Assembly: GCA_046727735.1 (NCBI GenBank)
Contig: JBKPDF010000007.1
Span: 62,001 to 126,000 of the forward strand
Length of the DNA: 64,000 nucleotides
Source: AP-16 sp046727735
Lineage (GTDB): Bacteria; Pseudomonadota; Alphaproteobacteria; Rhizobiales; Xanthobacteraceae
Direction of reading: 5' to 3'
This document shows, piece by piece, positions 34,694 through 45,399 of the stretch (its first letter is position 1; the number at the start of each line of letters is the position of its first letter). The notes beneath the pieces were generated by a model. The model made no database searches, had not been told where the DNA came from, and saw nothing but the letters and a program-made list of their open reading frames with translations. Position numbers and translations under genes: made by a program.

Positions 34694-35199
34694 CCGCCGT
34701 TCTCGGACGGCTCGCGCTTGAGCCTGACGACGATGTCGACCCGCGCGATCCGGTAGCCCGGCGGCGGCGCCGGCAGCTTGTCCATCGCGGCTTCGCTCGC
34801 CGGAATATCCACGAGCGTGTTCTCGTCCTCCACGAAGAAATGGTGGTGGTCGGACGCATTGGTGTCGAAATAGGTCTTCGAACCGTCGACCGCGACCTCG
34901 CGCAGCAGCCCCGCTTGCGTGAACTGGTGCAGTGTATTGTAGATCGTGGCGAGCGATACGGGCACTTTCGCCTTGGTGGCCTCCTCGTAGAGCAGCTCGG
35001 CGGTGACGTGCCGATCGCCCTTGCCGAACAGGATCCAGCCGAGCGCCATGCGCTGGCGCGTCGGCCGCAGGCCGACCTGACGCAGCATGGCGCGCACGTC
35101 GTGCCATGGGCAGCCGGTGAGCGCCGCGCGCTCGGCCAGCCGGCGCTCGGCGGCTTCGTCGAGCGTGCTCGAGAAAACGATCGTACGCGGTTGCGCCAT
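34690..35199 (-). CDS. irr: Iron response regulator Irr (Fur family) with haem-regulatory motif
   Basis: 169 residues. Irr represses or activates haem, iron-storage and iron-uptake genes in response to haem status rather than free iron. The winged-helix domain spans about 35-105 (LRPTRQRMALGWILFGKG, VSLATIYNTLHQF). The N-terminal GCPWHD places a Cys30-Pro31 haem-regulatory motif as in Bradyrhizobium Irr, and HHH at 118-120 is the second haem-binding segment; together they mediate haem-triggered degradation in that genus. Several other rhizobial Irr proteins lack the first motif. It is divergent from fabA, the order I recall from Bradyrhizobium. Confidence 0.95.
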   Translation of the reverse strand: MAQPRTIVFSSTLDEAAERRLAERAALTGCPWHDVRAMLRQVGLRPTRQRMALGWILFGKGDRHVTAELLYEEATKAKVPVSLATIYNTLHQFTQAGLLREVAVDGSKTYFDTNASDHHHFFVEDENTLVDIPASEAAMDKLPAPPPGYRIARVDIVVRLKREPSENGG

Positions 35200-35252
35200 G
35201 TCTGCGACCCAAACGCTCTACCCTATCGGCGCGGGCAGGATTTTGCGGCCGG

Positions 35253-35281
35253 ATCATAGGGAGGCTGTGGCCCGGGTGCAA
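35253..35281 (-). promoter_or_regulatory. Sigma-70-type promoter for irr
   Basis: Minus strand TTGCAC (35281-35276), 17-bp spacer, TATGAT (35258-35253), about 45 nt upstream of the irr ATG. I saw no iron-control-element-like TTAGAA...TTCTAA in the 229-bp irr-fabA gap. Confidence 0.6.
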
Positions 35282-35428
35282 CCGCGCTTGGCTCGCCCGG
35301 CGCAATGTCGCAGCTGCGAGCGCGCGAGCGCGGCATGTCGCGCGATCATTGTATCCGCCGCCGCTTTTGCCCCTGCCCGCCGATGTGTTAGGAGATCGGC
35401 CGGCAAACCAGGCCAGGAATCGACCTGA

Positions 35429-35962
35429 ATGCAGACCCGCCGCGGCAGCTATGACTACGAAGATTTGCTGGCATGCGGCCGTGGCGAACTGTTCGGCGAG
35501 GGCAATGCCCAGCTGCCGCTGCCGCCGATGTTGATGTTCGATCGGATTTCGGAGATCGCGGAGGCGGGCGGAGAACACGGAAAGGGACTGGTGCGCGCCG
35601 AGCTCAGCGTGAAGCCGGACATGTGGTTCTTCCCCTGTCATTTCAAAGGCGATCCGGTCATGCCCGGCTGTCTCGGCATCGATGCGCTGTGGCAATTGCT
35701 CGGGTTTTTCCTGGGCTGGCTCGGCGCGCCCGGCAAAGGGCGGGCGCTCGGGCTCGGCGAACTGAAATTCTCGGGGCAAGTGCTCCCGACCATGAAGAAG
35801 GTGATCTACGGCATCGACATCAAGCGGGTGATGCGCTCGAAGCTCGTGCTCGGCGTCGCCGACGGCTGGCTTTCTGCGGACGGCGCGGTGATCTACCGGG
35901 CGAGTGACCTCAAGGTCGGCCTGTTCCGCCAGGATGCCGAGCTGCAGGCGAGCGGAGCCTGA
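35429..35962 (+). CDS. fabA: 3-hydroxydecanoyl-ACP dehydratase / isomerase
   Basis: 177 residues, typical length. Dehydrates 3-hydroxydecanoyl-ACP and isomerises trans-2 to cis-3-decenoyl-ACP, the entry to anaerobic unsaturated fatty acid synthesis. Active-site block WFFPCHFKGDPVMPG with His71, and CLGIDALWQLLGFFLGW with Asp85. First gene of fabA-fabB-fabI; the ribosome site is weak. Divergent from irr. Confidence 0.97.
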   Translation: MQTRRGSYDYEDLLACGRGELFGEGNAQLPLPPMLMFDRISEIAEAGGEHGKGLVRAELSVKPDMWFFPCHFKGDPVMPGCLGIDALWQLLGFFLGWLGAPGKGRALGLGELKFSGQVLPTMKKVIYGIDIKRVMRSKLVLGVADGWLSADGAVIYRASDLKVGLFRQDAELQASGA

Positions 35963-36022
35963 GCCCAGGCGCGCGAGCGCGGGGAGCGCGCCGATGGCGA
36001 GAAATCTGCGGACGAGGCAACC

Positions 36023-37240
36023 ATGAAGCGCGTCGTCGTCACCGGGATGGGAATCGTCTCATCGATCGGGAACAACACCCAGGAAGTGCTGGCGTCGCTG
36101 CGCGAGGCGAAGTCCGGCATCGTGCGCGCCGATGAATATGCGAAGCTCGGCTTCCGCTGCCAGGTCCACGGCGCGCCCACCCTCGACGCCGAGCACGCCA
36201 TCGATCGCCGCGCGCTGCGGTTTTTGGGCGGCGGCGCCGCCTTCAACCACGTCGCCATGGAGCAGGCGATCCGCGACGCGGGGCTCGAACCCGACGAAGT
36301 CTCGCACGAGCGCACCGGGATCATCATGGGCTCGGGCGGACCCTCGACGCGCACCCTCGTCGAGGCCGCCGATACCGCGCGCAACAAGGGGCCGAAGCGG
36401 GTCGGCCCATTCGCGGTGCCGAAGGCCATGTCGTCGACCGCCTCGGCGACGCTCGGCACCTGGTTCAAGATCAAGGGGGTGAATTACAGCATCTCGTCGG
36501 CCTGCGCGACTTCCAATCACTGCATCGGCAACGCGCTCGAGGTGATCCAGCTCGGCAAGCAGGATGTGATTTTCGCCGGCGGCTGCGAGGAGCTCGACTG
36601 GACGCTCTCGGTGCTGTTCGACGCCATGGGGGCGATGTCGTCGAAGTTCAACGCCACTCCGGAGAAGGCCTCCCGTGCCTACGACGTCGATCGTGATGGA
36701 TTCGTGATCGCGGGCGGTGCCGGCGTGCTGGTGCTCGAGGAGCTCGATCACGCGAAGGCGCGCGGCGCCAAGATCTATGCCGAGCTCGCCGGCTACGGGG
36801 CCACCTCGGACGGCTACGACATGGTGGCGCCGTCGGGCGAAGGCGCCGCGCGCTGCATGCGCATGGCGCTGCAATCGGTGCCCTGTCCGATCGATTACAT
36901 CAACCCGCATGCGACCTCGACCCCGGTCGGCGACTTGCGGGAGATCGAGGCGATCCGTGAGGTTTTCAGGGACAAATGCCCGCCGATCTCCGCGACCAAA
37001 TCGCTGACCGGCCACTCGCTCGGCGCCGCCGGTGCGCAGGAGGCGATCTATTCGCTGCTGATGATGAACAACGGCTTCATCTGCGAAAGCGCCAACATCG
37101 AGCATCTCGATCCCGCTTTCGCCGATGTCCCGGTCGTGCGCGAACGCCGCGACCACGTCGAGCTTTCCTGCGTGCTGTCGAACTCCTTCGGGTTCGGCGG
37201 CACGAATGCATCCGTCGTGTTCAAGCGGCTCGATGCCTGA
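36023..37240 (+). CDS. fabB: 3-oxoacyl-ACP synthase I
   Basis: 405 residues, 60 bp after fabA. Condensing enzyme that elongates the cis-unsaturated intermediate. Catalytic triad Cys161 (SISSACATSNHC), His296 (INPHATSTPVGD) and His331 (SLTGHSLGAAG) with Lys326 nearby, and the C-terminal FGFGGTNASVVF. Adjacency to fabA distinguishes it from FabF. Confidence 0.96.
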   Translation: MKRVVVTGMGIVSSIGNNTQEVLASLREAKSGIVRADEYAKLGFRCQVHGAPTLDAEHAIDRRALRFLGGGAAFNHVAMEQAIRDAGLEPDEVSHERTGIIMGSGGPSTRTLVEAADTARNKGPKRVGPFAVPKAMSSTASATLGTWFKIKGVNYSISSACATSNHCIGNALEVIQLGKQDVIFAGGCEELDWTLSVLFDAMGAMSSKFNATPEKASRAYDVDRDGFVIAGGAGVLVLEELDHAKARGAKIYAELAGYGATSDGYDMVAPSGEGAARCMRMALQSVPCPIDYINPHATSTPVGDLREIEAIREVFRDKCPPISATKSLTGHSLGAAGAQEAIYSLLMMNNGFICESANIEHLDPAFADVPVVRERRDHVELSCVLSNSFGFGGTNASVVFKRLDA

Positions 37241-37288
37241 GTTGGCGCACGTGGCCGGGATTTGCGCGCAAGCAAGGGGGTGAGCGTG

Positions 37289-38134
37289 ATGGGAAGACTG
37301 ATGGAGGGCAAGCGCGGGCTGATCATGGGCGTCGCGAACGACCACTCGATCGCCTGGGGCATCGCCAAGACGCTCGCTCGGGAGGGCGCGATGCTCGCCT
37401 TGACCTACCAGGGCGAGGCGCTCGGCAAGCGCGTGCGGCCGCTCGCCGAATCGATCGGTGCCAATCTCATTCTGCCCTGCGATGTCGAAGATCTCGCCTC
37501 GGTCGACGCCGTCTGCTCGGAAATCGACCGGAGCTGGCAGAAACTCGATTTCCTCGTGCACGCGATCGCGTTTTCCGATCGCAACGAGCTCAAGGGCCGC
37601 TATGCCGACACCACGCGGGAGAATTTCATCCGCACCATGGTGATCTCGTGTTTTTCGTTCACCGAGATCGCCAAGCGGGCGGCGGCGCTGATGCACGGCG
37701 GCGGATCGCTGGTCACGCTCACCTATGGCGGCTCGATGCGGGTGATGCCGAACTACAACGTGATGGGGGTCGCCAAGGCGGCGCTCGAAGCGTCCGTGCG
37801 TTATCTCGCGGCGGATTTCGGCCCCGCCGGCATCCGCGTCAACGCGATTTCGGCCGGGCCGGTGCGCACGCTGGCGGGCTCCGGGATTTCCGAGGCGCGG
37901 TTGATGTTCAATTTCCAGCAGCGCCATTCGCCGTTGCGGCGCACCGTCTCGATCGACGAGATCGGCGGCGCGGCGCTCTACCTGCTCAGCGATCTCTCGA
38001 GCGGAGTGACCGGCGACATCCATTATGTGGATTCCGGCTACAACATCGTCGCGATGCCGCAGCCCGCCGCGCTGCGGACCGTCGACGAAGCGGAGACCGC
38101 CGCCGAGGAGCGCACCAAGGACGCCGCGCAATAG
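37289..38134 (+). CDS. fabI: Enoyl-ACP reductase (NADH)
   Basis: 281 residues from ATG 37289, chosen because it follows an AAGGGGG ribosome site and gives the usual MGRLMEGKRGLIMGVAND start; an in-frame ATG at 37262 is less likely. Reduces enoyl-ACP in the last elongation step. Dinucleotide motif GVANDHSIAWGIA; Tyr146 and catalytic Tyr156 with Lys163 (PNYNVMGVAKAAL) fall at the E. coli FabI numbers. The C-terminus has an extra acidic, charged tail. A GC-rich 209-bp gap follows. Confidence 0.95.
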   Translation: MGRLMEGKRGLIMGVANDHSIAWGIAKTLAREGAMLALTYQGEALGKRVRPLAESIGANLILPCDVEDLASVDAVCSEIDRSWQKLDFLVHAIAFSDRNELKGRYADTTRENFIRTMVISCFSFTEIAKRAAALMHGGGSLVTLTYGGSMRVMPNYNVMGVAKAALEASVRYLAADFGPAGIRVNAISAGPVRTLAGSGISEARLMFNFQQRHSPLRRTVSIDEIGGAALYLLSDLSSGVTGDIHYVDSGYNIVAMPQPAALRTVDEAETAAEERTKDAAQ

Positions 38135-38343
38135 CGCCGGTCCCGCCGGCCGCCGGCGCCGCGCAACACCGGCGCCGTCCATGTCCGGGCGATAGACGGT
38201 CGAACCGAGGTCCGCGCGGCGAGAGTCATGCTATGGTTCGCTGGCGCCTCTCCATGCCAGGCATTTGGTGAGGGCATCTCGCCTGCGCATCGCGAGCTCG
38301 GCGCGAGCGCGGGACCCAGGAGCCGGGCTCGGGAGGACTATCC

Positions 38344-39510
38344 ATGGACATCCGCGTTGTGCGCGCGGGCGGTATTGCCGCCGCGCTCCTCGGTTTGCCG
38401 CTGCTTTCGTCGAGCGCCATCGCGCAGCTTGCCATCTCCTCGAACGACGCAAAGGCCGTGCTGGTGAACGGCGTGAACACGGTGCCGCCGAACCCCGGGA
38501 ACGACACCGTCACGCTCATCGACCTCGGGGTTTCGCCGCCGAAGATCGTCGGCGAGCTCAATGCGCCGTCGAGCGTCGTGGGTCCGCCGCAGAACGTCGC
38601 GATCACACCCGACGAGTCGTTGGCGCTCGTCAGCGCCAACACCAAACTCGATCCGACCGATCCCAAGAAAACCGTGCCGGACAACCGGATCACGGTGATC
38701 GATCTCAAGTCCAATCCGGCGGCGGTGATCACCACGATCGAAACCGATCCCGGACCGGCCGGCATCTCCATCAATCGCGCCGGAACATTGGCGCTCGTCG
38801 CCAATCGCAATGCCGGTGCGGTCTCGATCTTCACGATCTCCGGAAAATCCATCGCCCCCGCCGGCAAGGTCGATTTGGGCGATGCAAAAGCGGGACCGAG
38901 CAGCGTCGCGTTCACGCCCGACGGAAAGACGGCGCTGGTCACGCGCGACGGCGACCACAAGGTCTCGGTGCTCTCCGTCGACGGCACCAAGGTGACGGAT
39001 ACCAAGCGGGTGCTGACCGGCGGATTCCGGCCTTATGCGATCCAGGTCAGCCCCAAGGGCGACATCGCGCTCGTCGGCAATCAGGGCGGCAACAGCGGTG
39101 ACATCGTGGCGGTGCACGTGATCGACCTGACCGGGAAGGCCCCGCGCATCGTCCGCGCGATCGATGTCGGCCAGTACGTCGAGGGCTTGGCGTTCTCGGA
39201 CGACGGCAATTATGTGGCTATCCTCCCCCAGAACGGCTCCTCGATCGCGGAAAATCATCCGTTCTACAACGACCACAGCCTGGTCGTGGTGTTCAGCGTG
39301 AAGGGAACGGAGCTCACCAAAGTCGCCGAGGCCAAGACCGGGAGATGGGGCCAGGGCGTGGCCTGGAGCCGCGACGGCAAGACTCTGCTGGCGCAGAGCA
39401 TGACTGACAATGCGCTCGCGGTGTTGAGCTTCGACGGCAAGAGCCTGCAGGTGACCGGCCAACTCAAGGTCAACGGCGGGCCCGAAGGGCTGCGCACCGC
39501 GGAACGTTGA
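38344..39510 (+). CDS. Exported YVTN-type beta-propeller protein
   Basis: 388 residues. Signal peptide to about residue 28 (IAAALLGLPLLSSSAIAQ), then repeated blade units of around 45 residues such as VAITPDESLALVSANTK, ISINRAGTLALVANRNAG, VAFTPDGKTALVTRDGD and VSPKGDIALVGNQGGN. This is a periplasmic seven-bladed lactonase/YVTN-like propeller. Catalytic residues of lactonases are not evident, so binding or scaffold roles are equally plausible. It stands alone and ends before a strong terminator. Confidence 0.85.
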   Translation: MDIRVVRAGGIAAALLGLPLLSSSAIAQLAISSNDAKAVLVNGVNTVPPNPGNDTVTLIDLGVSPPKIVGELNAPSSVVGPPQNVAITPDESLALVSANTKLDPTDPKKTVPDNRITVIDLKSNPAAVITTIETDPGPAGISINRAGTLALVANRNAGAVSIFTISGKSIAPAGKVDLGDAKAGPSSVAFTPDGKTALVTRDGDHKVSVLSVDGTKVTDTKRVLTGGFRPYAIQVSPKGDIALVGNQGGNSGDIVAVHVIDLTGKAPRIVRAIDVGQYVEGLAFSDDGNYVAILPQNGSSIAENHPFYNDHSLVVVFSVKGTELTKVAEAKTGRWGQGVAWSRDGKTLLAQSMTDNALAVLSFDGKSLQVTGQLKVNGGPEGLRTAER

Positions 39511-39566
39511 ACGAAGGCCGTCGTCGGCCGGCGCGCGAATCGCCGGTCGGCTCGTGGTCATGAAAG

Positions 39567-39592
39567 AAAGGGCGGCCGCGTGGCCGCCCTTT
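39567..39592 (+). terminator. Strong intrinsic terminator after the beta-propeller gene
   Basis: Perfect 11-bp stem AAAGGGCGGCC with a GCGT loop and the complementary arm ending in TTT. The symmetry with A and T runs on both sides lets it work in both directions, but the gene it most directly follows is the propeller, 57 bp upstream. Confidence 0.85.
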
Positions 39593-39653
39593 CGGCAAGC
39601 GCGGCGCGGCAAGCACGTCATCGCGCGCACACACCGGATTGCAGGCCACTCCC

Positions 39654-40103
39654 ATGCTCGACATCACCGATCGCCGCATCCGCGGCAGCTGTCATTGCGG
39701 CAACATCCGATTCACCTTGGCATGGCCCGATTCCGGGCCGACGATCGCGAGCCGCGCGTGCGGTTGCGGGCTGTGCACGAAGCACGGTGCGGCGTGGACA
39801 TCGCATCCCGATGGCAGGTTCGATCTGCGGATCGCCGATCCCGCTCGCGTGACGCAATATCGGTTCGGAACCAAGACCGCAGATTTTCACGTTTGCCTCA
39901 CCTGCGGCGTGATCCCGATCGTAACGTGCACGATCGAAGGGACGCGATATGCGGTGTTCAACGTCAACACGTTCGACGACGTGGATCGCTCGCAGCTGGT
40001 CGAGTCCGCCGCAGACTTCGAGGGCGAAACGGCGGAGAACCGGCTGGCGCGGCGGCGGCGCAACTGGACGCCGGAATCTACCCGCGAGACTGCGAGCTGC
40101 TGA
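39654..40103 (+). CDS. GFA / CENP-V family zinc protein
   Basis: 149 residues from ATG 39654. Family of glutathione-dependent formaldehyde-activating-like proteins with structural zinc. Ligand sets are visible: GSCHCGNIRF at residue 16, ACGCGLCTKHG near 40, and CLTCGVIP near 80. The enzymatic role is uncertain, as most homologues are uncharacterised. It is convergent with the radical SAM gene; 43 bp separate the stops and contain a GC stem without T-tract. Confidence 0.85.
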   Translation: MLDITDRRIRGSCHCGNIRFTLAWPDSGPTIASRACGCGLCTKHGAAWTSHPDGRFDLRIADPARVTQYRFGTKTADFHVCLTCGVIPIVTCTIEGTRYAVFNVNTFDDVDRSQLVESAADFEGETAENRLARRRRNWTPESTRETASC

Positions 40104-40146
40104 ATCGAGATCCTGATTCAATATCGCGCGGGGCCGCGCGCGCCGA

Positions 40147-41412
40147 TCACATTGCGAACATCGCCGTCGTGCCGAACGGATCGCGGCGCTCGAACGTGGT
40201 CGCCTCGAAATGCAGGCCGAGGTCGCGCGCCCGCTGCCAAGACGCGTGCAGCTCGCGCGTAGTCGGGCGGCGGGCGATCTCGGAATATTTGTCGCGGTAC
40301 TTCCGGCTGCCCGGGTCGCAGAAATTGTCGGGGTGGAACTGCGCCATGACGTTGACCGGCGCCGCGGGCACGTGCTCGGCAATCCATTCGAGCACCGGAT
40401 AGGTGCAGCATTCGACGTGGTTCGGCATGATCAAATGCCGGATCGTGAAGTCCTCGCCCCATTGCTTGAGCAGCGCGATGTTGCGCGTCACCGTCTCCCA
40501 GTACCACGGGGTCTTGGCGAGCGTCATCGCGCATCGGCCGGGGCCGAATTTGAGGTCGGGCAGCCACACGTCGCTCAGCACGCGCAGGATTTTCATCGAC
40601 TCCAAGGTCATGAAGAAATTGCTGTTCCACAGCATCGGCGCATTGAATTCCGCCTCGTCGAAGTCCGGCGCCTCGCGGAAGAAAAAGAAGCGGTCCGCCT
40701 TGGTCCGCCGCGCGGTTGCGAGCTCGGCCGGGCTCGGGCGGAAGCCGCGGCCGATGAGCGCAATCGCGTCGACGATCGCATGCAGATGAATGACGACTTC
40801 CCCGCCGACCCAGTTGATGTTGTGGCAGCCCTCGCGGCGCAGCTGCCAGGCCATCGCGGCGAGCGTGCGGGCATCGACCTCCTCGCCGTTGTCCTTGTCG
40901 GTGCTGATGTCGCCGTTCTGGCAGAACGCGCAGCGCATATTGCAGGAGGTGAAGAAAATCGTGCCGGAGCCGGCGGTGCCGCGATAGAACAGCTCCTCGC
41001 CGGTGTGATGGAAATGCGTGCTCACCCGCGCGCCGGAGGCGAGCTTGCAGGCGCCGAGCTTCGTCCCCGCGCGGCGGTCGACCCGGCAATCCCACGGGCA
41101 GAAATTGCAATGGGCGAGCATGCGATAGGCGAGTTCGCGGCAGAGCTCGAGCAGGCTCGGACCCTCCGCAGGCGGGGGCAAATACGCCCCCGCGCGGATC
41201 GCCTGCCACAGCGCGAGAAATTCGGGGGTCCGCGCGTCGAGCTCGGCCCACAGCGCCTCCTCGCTCGCGCTCGCGGGATCGAGCCCAACCGGCACCGCGG
41301 CCGCAATGCGGAATTTCGCCGGCCGACGGTTCTCGGCGACGTCGAGATACCAGGCAAGCGCGGCGCGGATCGTCGCATCGTCCCAGATGCGCAGGCGCTC
41401 CAACTGTCCCAT
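40147..41412 (-). CDS. PflX-like radical SAM protein
   Basis: 421 residues, longer than most PflX/COG1313 proteins. The radical SAM cluster motif is FTSCNMRCAFCQNGDIS near residue 155; upstream, AHCNFCPWDCRVDR is a second Cys cluster for another Fe-S site. The fold then continues with HNINWVGGEVV. An Arg/Ala-rich insertion (around 230-270) separates the barrel halves. The substrate of this group is unknown to me; the similarity to pyruvate-formate-lyase activases is at fold level only. No glycyl-radical enzyme lies nearby. Confidence 0.8.
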   Translation of the reverse strand: MGQLERLRIWDDATIRAALAWYLDVAENRRPAKFRIAAAVPVGLDPASASEEALWAELDARTPEFLALWQAIRAGAYLPPPAEGPSLLELCRELAYRMLAHCNFCPWDCRVDRRAGTKLGACKLASGARVSTHFHHTGEELFYRGTAGSGTIFFTSCNMRCAFCQNGDISTDKDNGEEVDARTLAAMAWQLRREGCHNINWVGGEVVIHLHAIVDAIALIGRGFRPSPAELATARRTKADRFFFFREAPDFDEAEFNAPMLWNSNFFMTLESMKILRVLSDVWLPDLKFGPGRCAMTLAKTPWYWETVTRNIALLKQWGEDFTIRHLIMPNHVECCTYPVLEWIAEHVPAAPVNVMAQFHPDNFCDPGSRKYRDKYSEIARRPTTRELHASWQRARDLGLHFEATTFERRDPFGTTAMFAM

Positions 41413-41520
41413 GGCGCTCCTCCGTCTTGATTATATGTCGAGCCGGCGGCCGAGACGATGGCGGATCGGCGGCCTACACTCGCCTCGACCGACGGCGCGC
41501 GATCCTCGGGAAGGCCGGCC

Positions 41521-42579
41521 ATGAAAATCGAAACGCTGCTGCCGCTCGGCAAGGTAGATCCGGGCCTGCGTGCGGCCGAGACCCCGCTCGACATTGCACA
41601 GGTCGGCGCGGACGCGCGGCTCGTCGAGCAGATGGGTTACGACGGATTGGTGACGGAGGAGACGAAGGACGACCCCTATGTGGTGATGGCGCTCGCCGCG
41701 CAAGCGACGAAGCGGCTCAAACTTGCGACCGGCGTCGCCATGGCGTTTCCGCGCAGCCCGACCATCACGGCGATGAGCGCCTGGTCCCTGCAAAAACTCT
41801 CGAAGGGCCGCTTCGTCCTCGGGCTGGGATCGCAGGTCAAAGGCCACATCCAGCGCCGGTTCGGCATGACTTGGTCGCCGCCGGGCCCCTGGATGCGCGA
41901 ATACGTGCGCGCCGTACGCGCGGTCTGGGCCACGTGGCAGACCGGCGCGCCGCTCGACATCAAGGGCGAGCATTACAACATCAACCTGATGGTGCCGCTG
42001 TTCGCGCCGGCTCCGCTCGAGCATCCGGACATCCCGATCCATCTCGCCGCGGTCAATCCCTACATGTGCCAGGTGGCGGGCGAGGTCGCCGACGGCATCC
42101 GGCCGCATCCGGTGTGCACGCCGCAATATATCGAGGAGGTGATGCTGCCGGCGGTCCGCAAGGGGGCCGCGAACACATCCCGCCGGCTCGACGGCTTTGC
42201 GGTCGCGATCAAGCCGCTGGTTGCGACCGCGCCCGATGAAGACGCGCTTGCACCCGCGATCCGCAACGTGCGCGCGCGGGTCGCCTTCTACGCCTCGACG
42301 CCGGCTTACGCGGCGGCGTTCGAAGCGCACGGGTTCGGCGAGCTCGCAAAGACTCTCGCCGACTACTCCCGGGCGCAGCGCTGGGAGGAGATGCCCGCGT
42401 TCATCACCGACGAGATTTTGCACACCTACGCCACGGTCGGGACCTGGGACGAGATCGCCGACAAGCTCCTGGCGCGGTACGGGCATGTTGCGACCCACGC
42501 GGAGTTCTCGACCCCGGTCGGTTCCGCGTCCGACCAGGCGCGGCTGATGCGGATGGTCGATCGGCTTCACGCCGGGTGA
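41521..42579 (+). CDS. Luciferase-like (LLM-class) flavin-dependent oxidoreductase, TIGR03617-like
   Basis: 352 residues from ATG 41521, preceded by GGAAGG. TIM-barrel monooxygenase/F420-type family. Motifs: LVEQMGYDGLVTEETKDDP, LKLATGVAMAFPRSPTITA, KGRFVLGLGSQVKGHI, PIHLAAVNPYMCQVAGEVAD. Cofactor (FMN or F420) cannot be decided from sequence, since no F420 biosynthesis genes are in view. It is divergent from the radical SAM gene, with a 108-bp gap. Confidence 0.85.
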   Translation: MKIETLLPLGKVDPGLRAAETPLDIAQVGADARLVEQMGYDGLVTEETKDDPYVVMALAAQATKRLKLATGVAMAFPRSPTITAMSAWSLQKLSKGRFVLGLGSQVKGHIQRRFGMTWSPPGPWMREYVRAVRAVWATWQTGAPLDIKGEHYNINLMVPLFAPAPLEHPDIPIHLAAVNPYMCQVAGEVADGIRPHPVCTPQYIEEVMLPAVRKGAANTSRRLDGFAVAIKPLVATAPDEDALAPAIRNVRARVAFYASTPAYAAAFEAHGFGELAKTLADYSRAQRWEEMPAFITDEILHTYATVGTWDEIADKLLARYGHVATHAEFSTPVGSASDQARLMRMVDRLHAG

Positions 42580-42639
42580 CGCGTTGCAGCACTGGGGACT
42601 GCTGATGGACCCGAGTGTAACGCCGAACTAATATCAACT

Positions 42640-42729
42640 CGTCACGCGCGGGCTCGACCCGCGCATCCATGCGACTTCGCCGGGTCGCTGCAGCGTCGCA
42701 TCGATTGCCGGTCAAGCCCGGCAATGACG
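42640..42729. repeat. GC-rich intergenic palindromic element
   Basis: 90 bp of stacked dyads: CGTCA / TGACG at the ends, GCGCGGG-CTCGA-CCCGCGC, TGCGAC / GTCGCA, and TTGCCGG-gtcaag-CCCGGCAA. It resembles in style the element at 31489-31575. It sits between two convergent genes (the LLM oxidoreductase and pnp), where it could end both transcripts, although no T-tract is present. Confidence 0.6.
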
Positions 42730-42733
42730 AGAC

Positions 42734-44905
<2,172 letters not shown>

Positions 44906-45025
44906 CTTTCTCTCTCATGGTTTGCGGAAGCCGCGAAAGCCATGAGCAAGACGGCGGGAGGCTGCCGCGCGCGAGTACGACAGCATCCGGCGATCCTGCC
45001 ATGGCCTTCGATCTCCCCTCTGACT

Positions 45026-45121
45026 GCCGGGCCTCGCCCGGCTCTTTCGGCAGCCTCGCTGCCGCCTTACTTGCGGCGGCCTTCGCCGTCCGCGGTGAAC
45101 GCGCGCGAACCCTCGCGCGCG
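45026..45121 (-). promoter_or_regulatory. Chain of hairpins in the rpsO-pnp intergenic leader
   Basis: Reading on the minus strand after the rpsO stop: CGCGCGCGA-GGGT-TCGCGCGCG (45121-45100, 9 bp), GGCAGC-GAG-GCTGCC (45063-45049, 6 bp) and GCCGGGC-GAG-GCCCGGC (45042-45026, 7 bp). None is followed by T residues, so they are not intrinsic terminators. In E. coli this region is cut by RNase III and then by PNPase itself in autoregulation; the hairpins here would suit a similar processing site, which is inference. Confidence 0.5.
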
Positions 45122-45125
45122 AATT

Positions 45126-45395
45126 TCAGCGACGAATCCCGAGCCGCTCGATCAGCGTCTTGTAACGGCCCTCGTCGGTACGCCGCAGATAGTCGAGCAA
45201 CTGCCGGCGCTGCGAGACGAGCTTGAGCAGGCCGCGCCGGGAATGGTTGTCCTTGACGTGGGTCTTGAAATGCTCGGTCAGGCTCGTGATGCGCTCCGAG
45301 AGGATCGCCACCTGCACCTCCGGCGAACCGGTGTCGCCGGATTTCGTCGCGTAATTCTTGATGATTTCCGCCTTGCGGCCGGGGTCGAGCGACAT
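45126..45395 (-). CDS. rpsO: 30S ribosomal protein S15
   Basis: 89 residues, the exact usual length. Primary 16S-binding protein of the small-subunit platform. Conserved stretches are KSGDTGSPEVQVAILSERI, LTEHFKTHVKDNHSRRGLL and LLDYLRRTDEGRYKTLIE. The start lies 4 nt after the truB stop, and a processing-type hairpin follows the stop. Confidence 0.99.
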   Translation of the reverse strand: MSLDPGRKAEIIKNYATKSGDTGSPEVQVAILSERITSLTEHFKTHVKDNHSRRGLLKLVSQRRQLLDYLRRTDEGRYKTLIERLGIRR

Positions 45396-45399
45396 CGGG

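Noticed and set aside
35200..35428. Iron control element between irr and fabA
   Set aside because: No TTAGAA-like inverted repeat was found; only a promoter-like pair for irr.
40125..40140. CGCGCG-GGGC-CGCGCG hairpin between the GFA and radical SAM genes
   Set aside because: Short GC alternation without a T-tract; likely chance in a GC-rich region.
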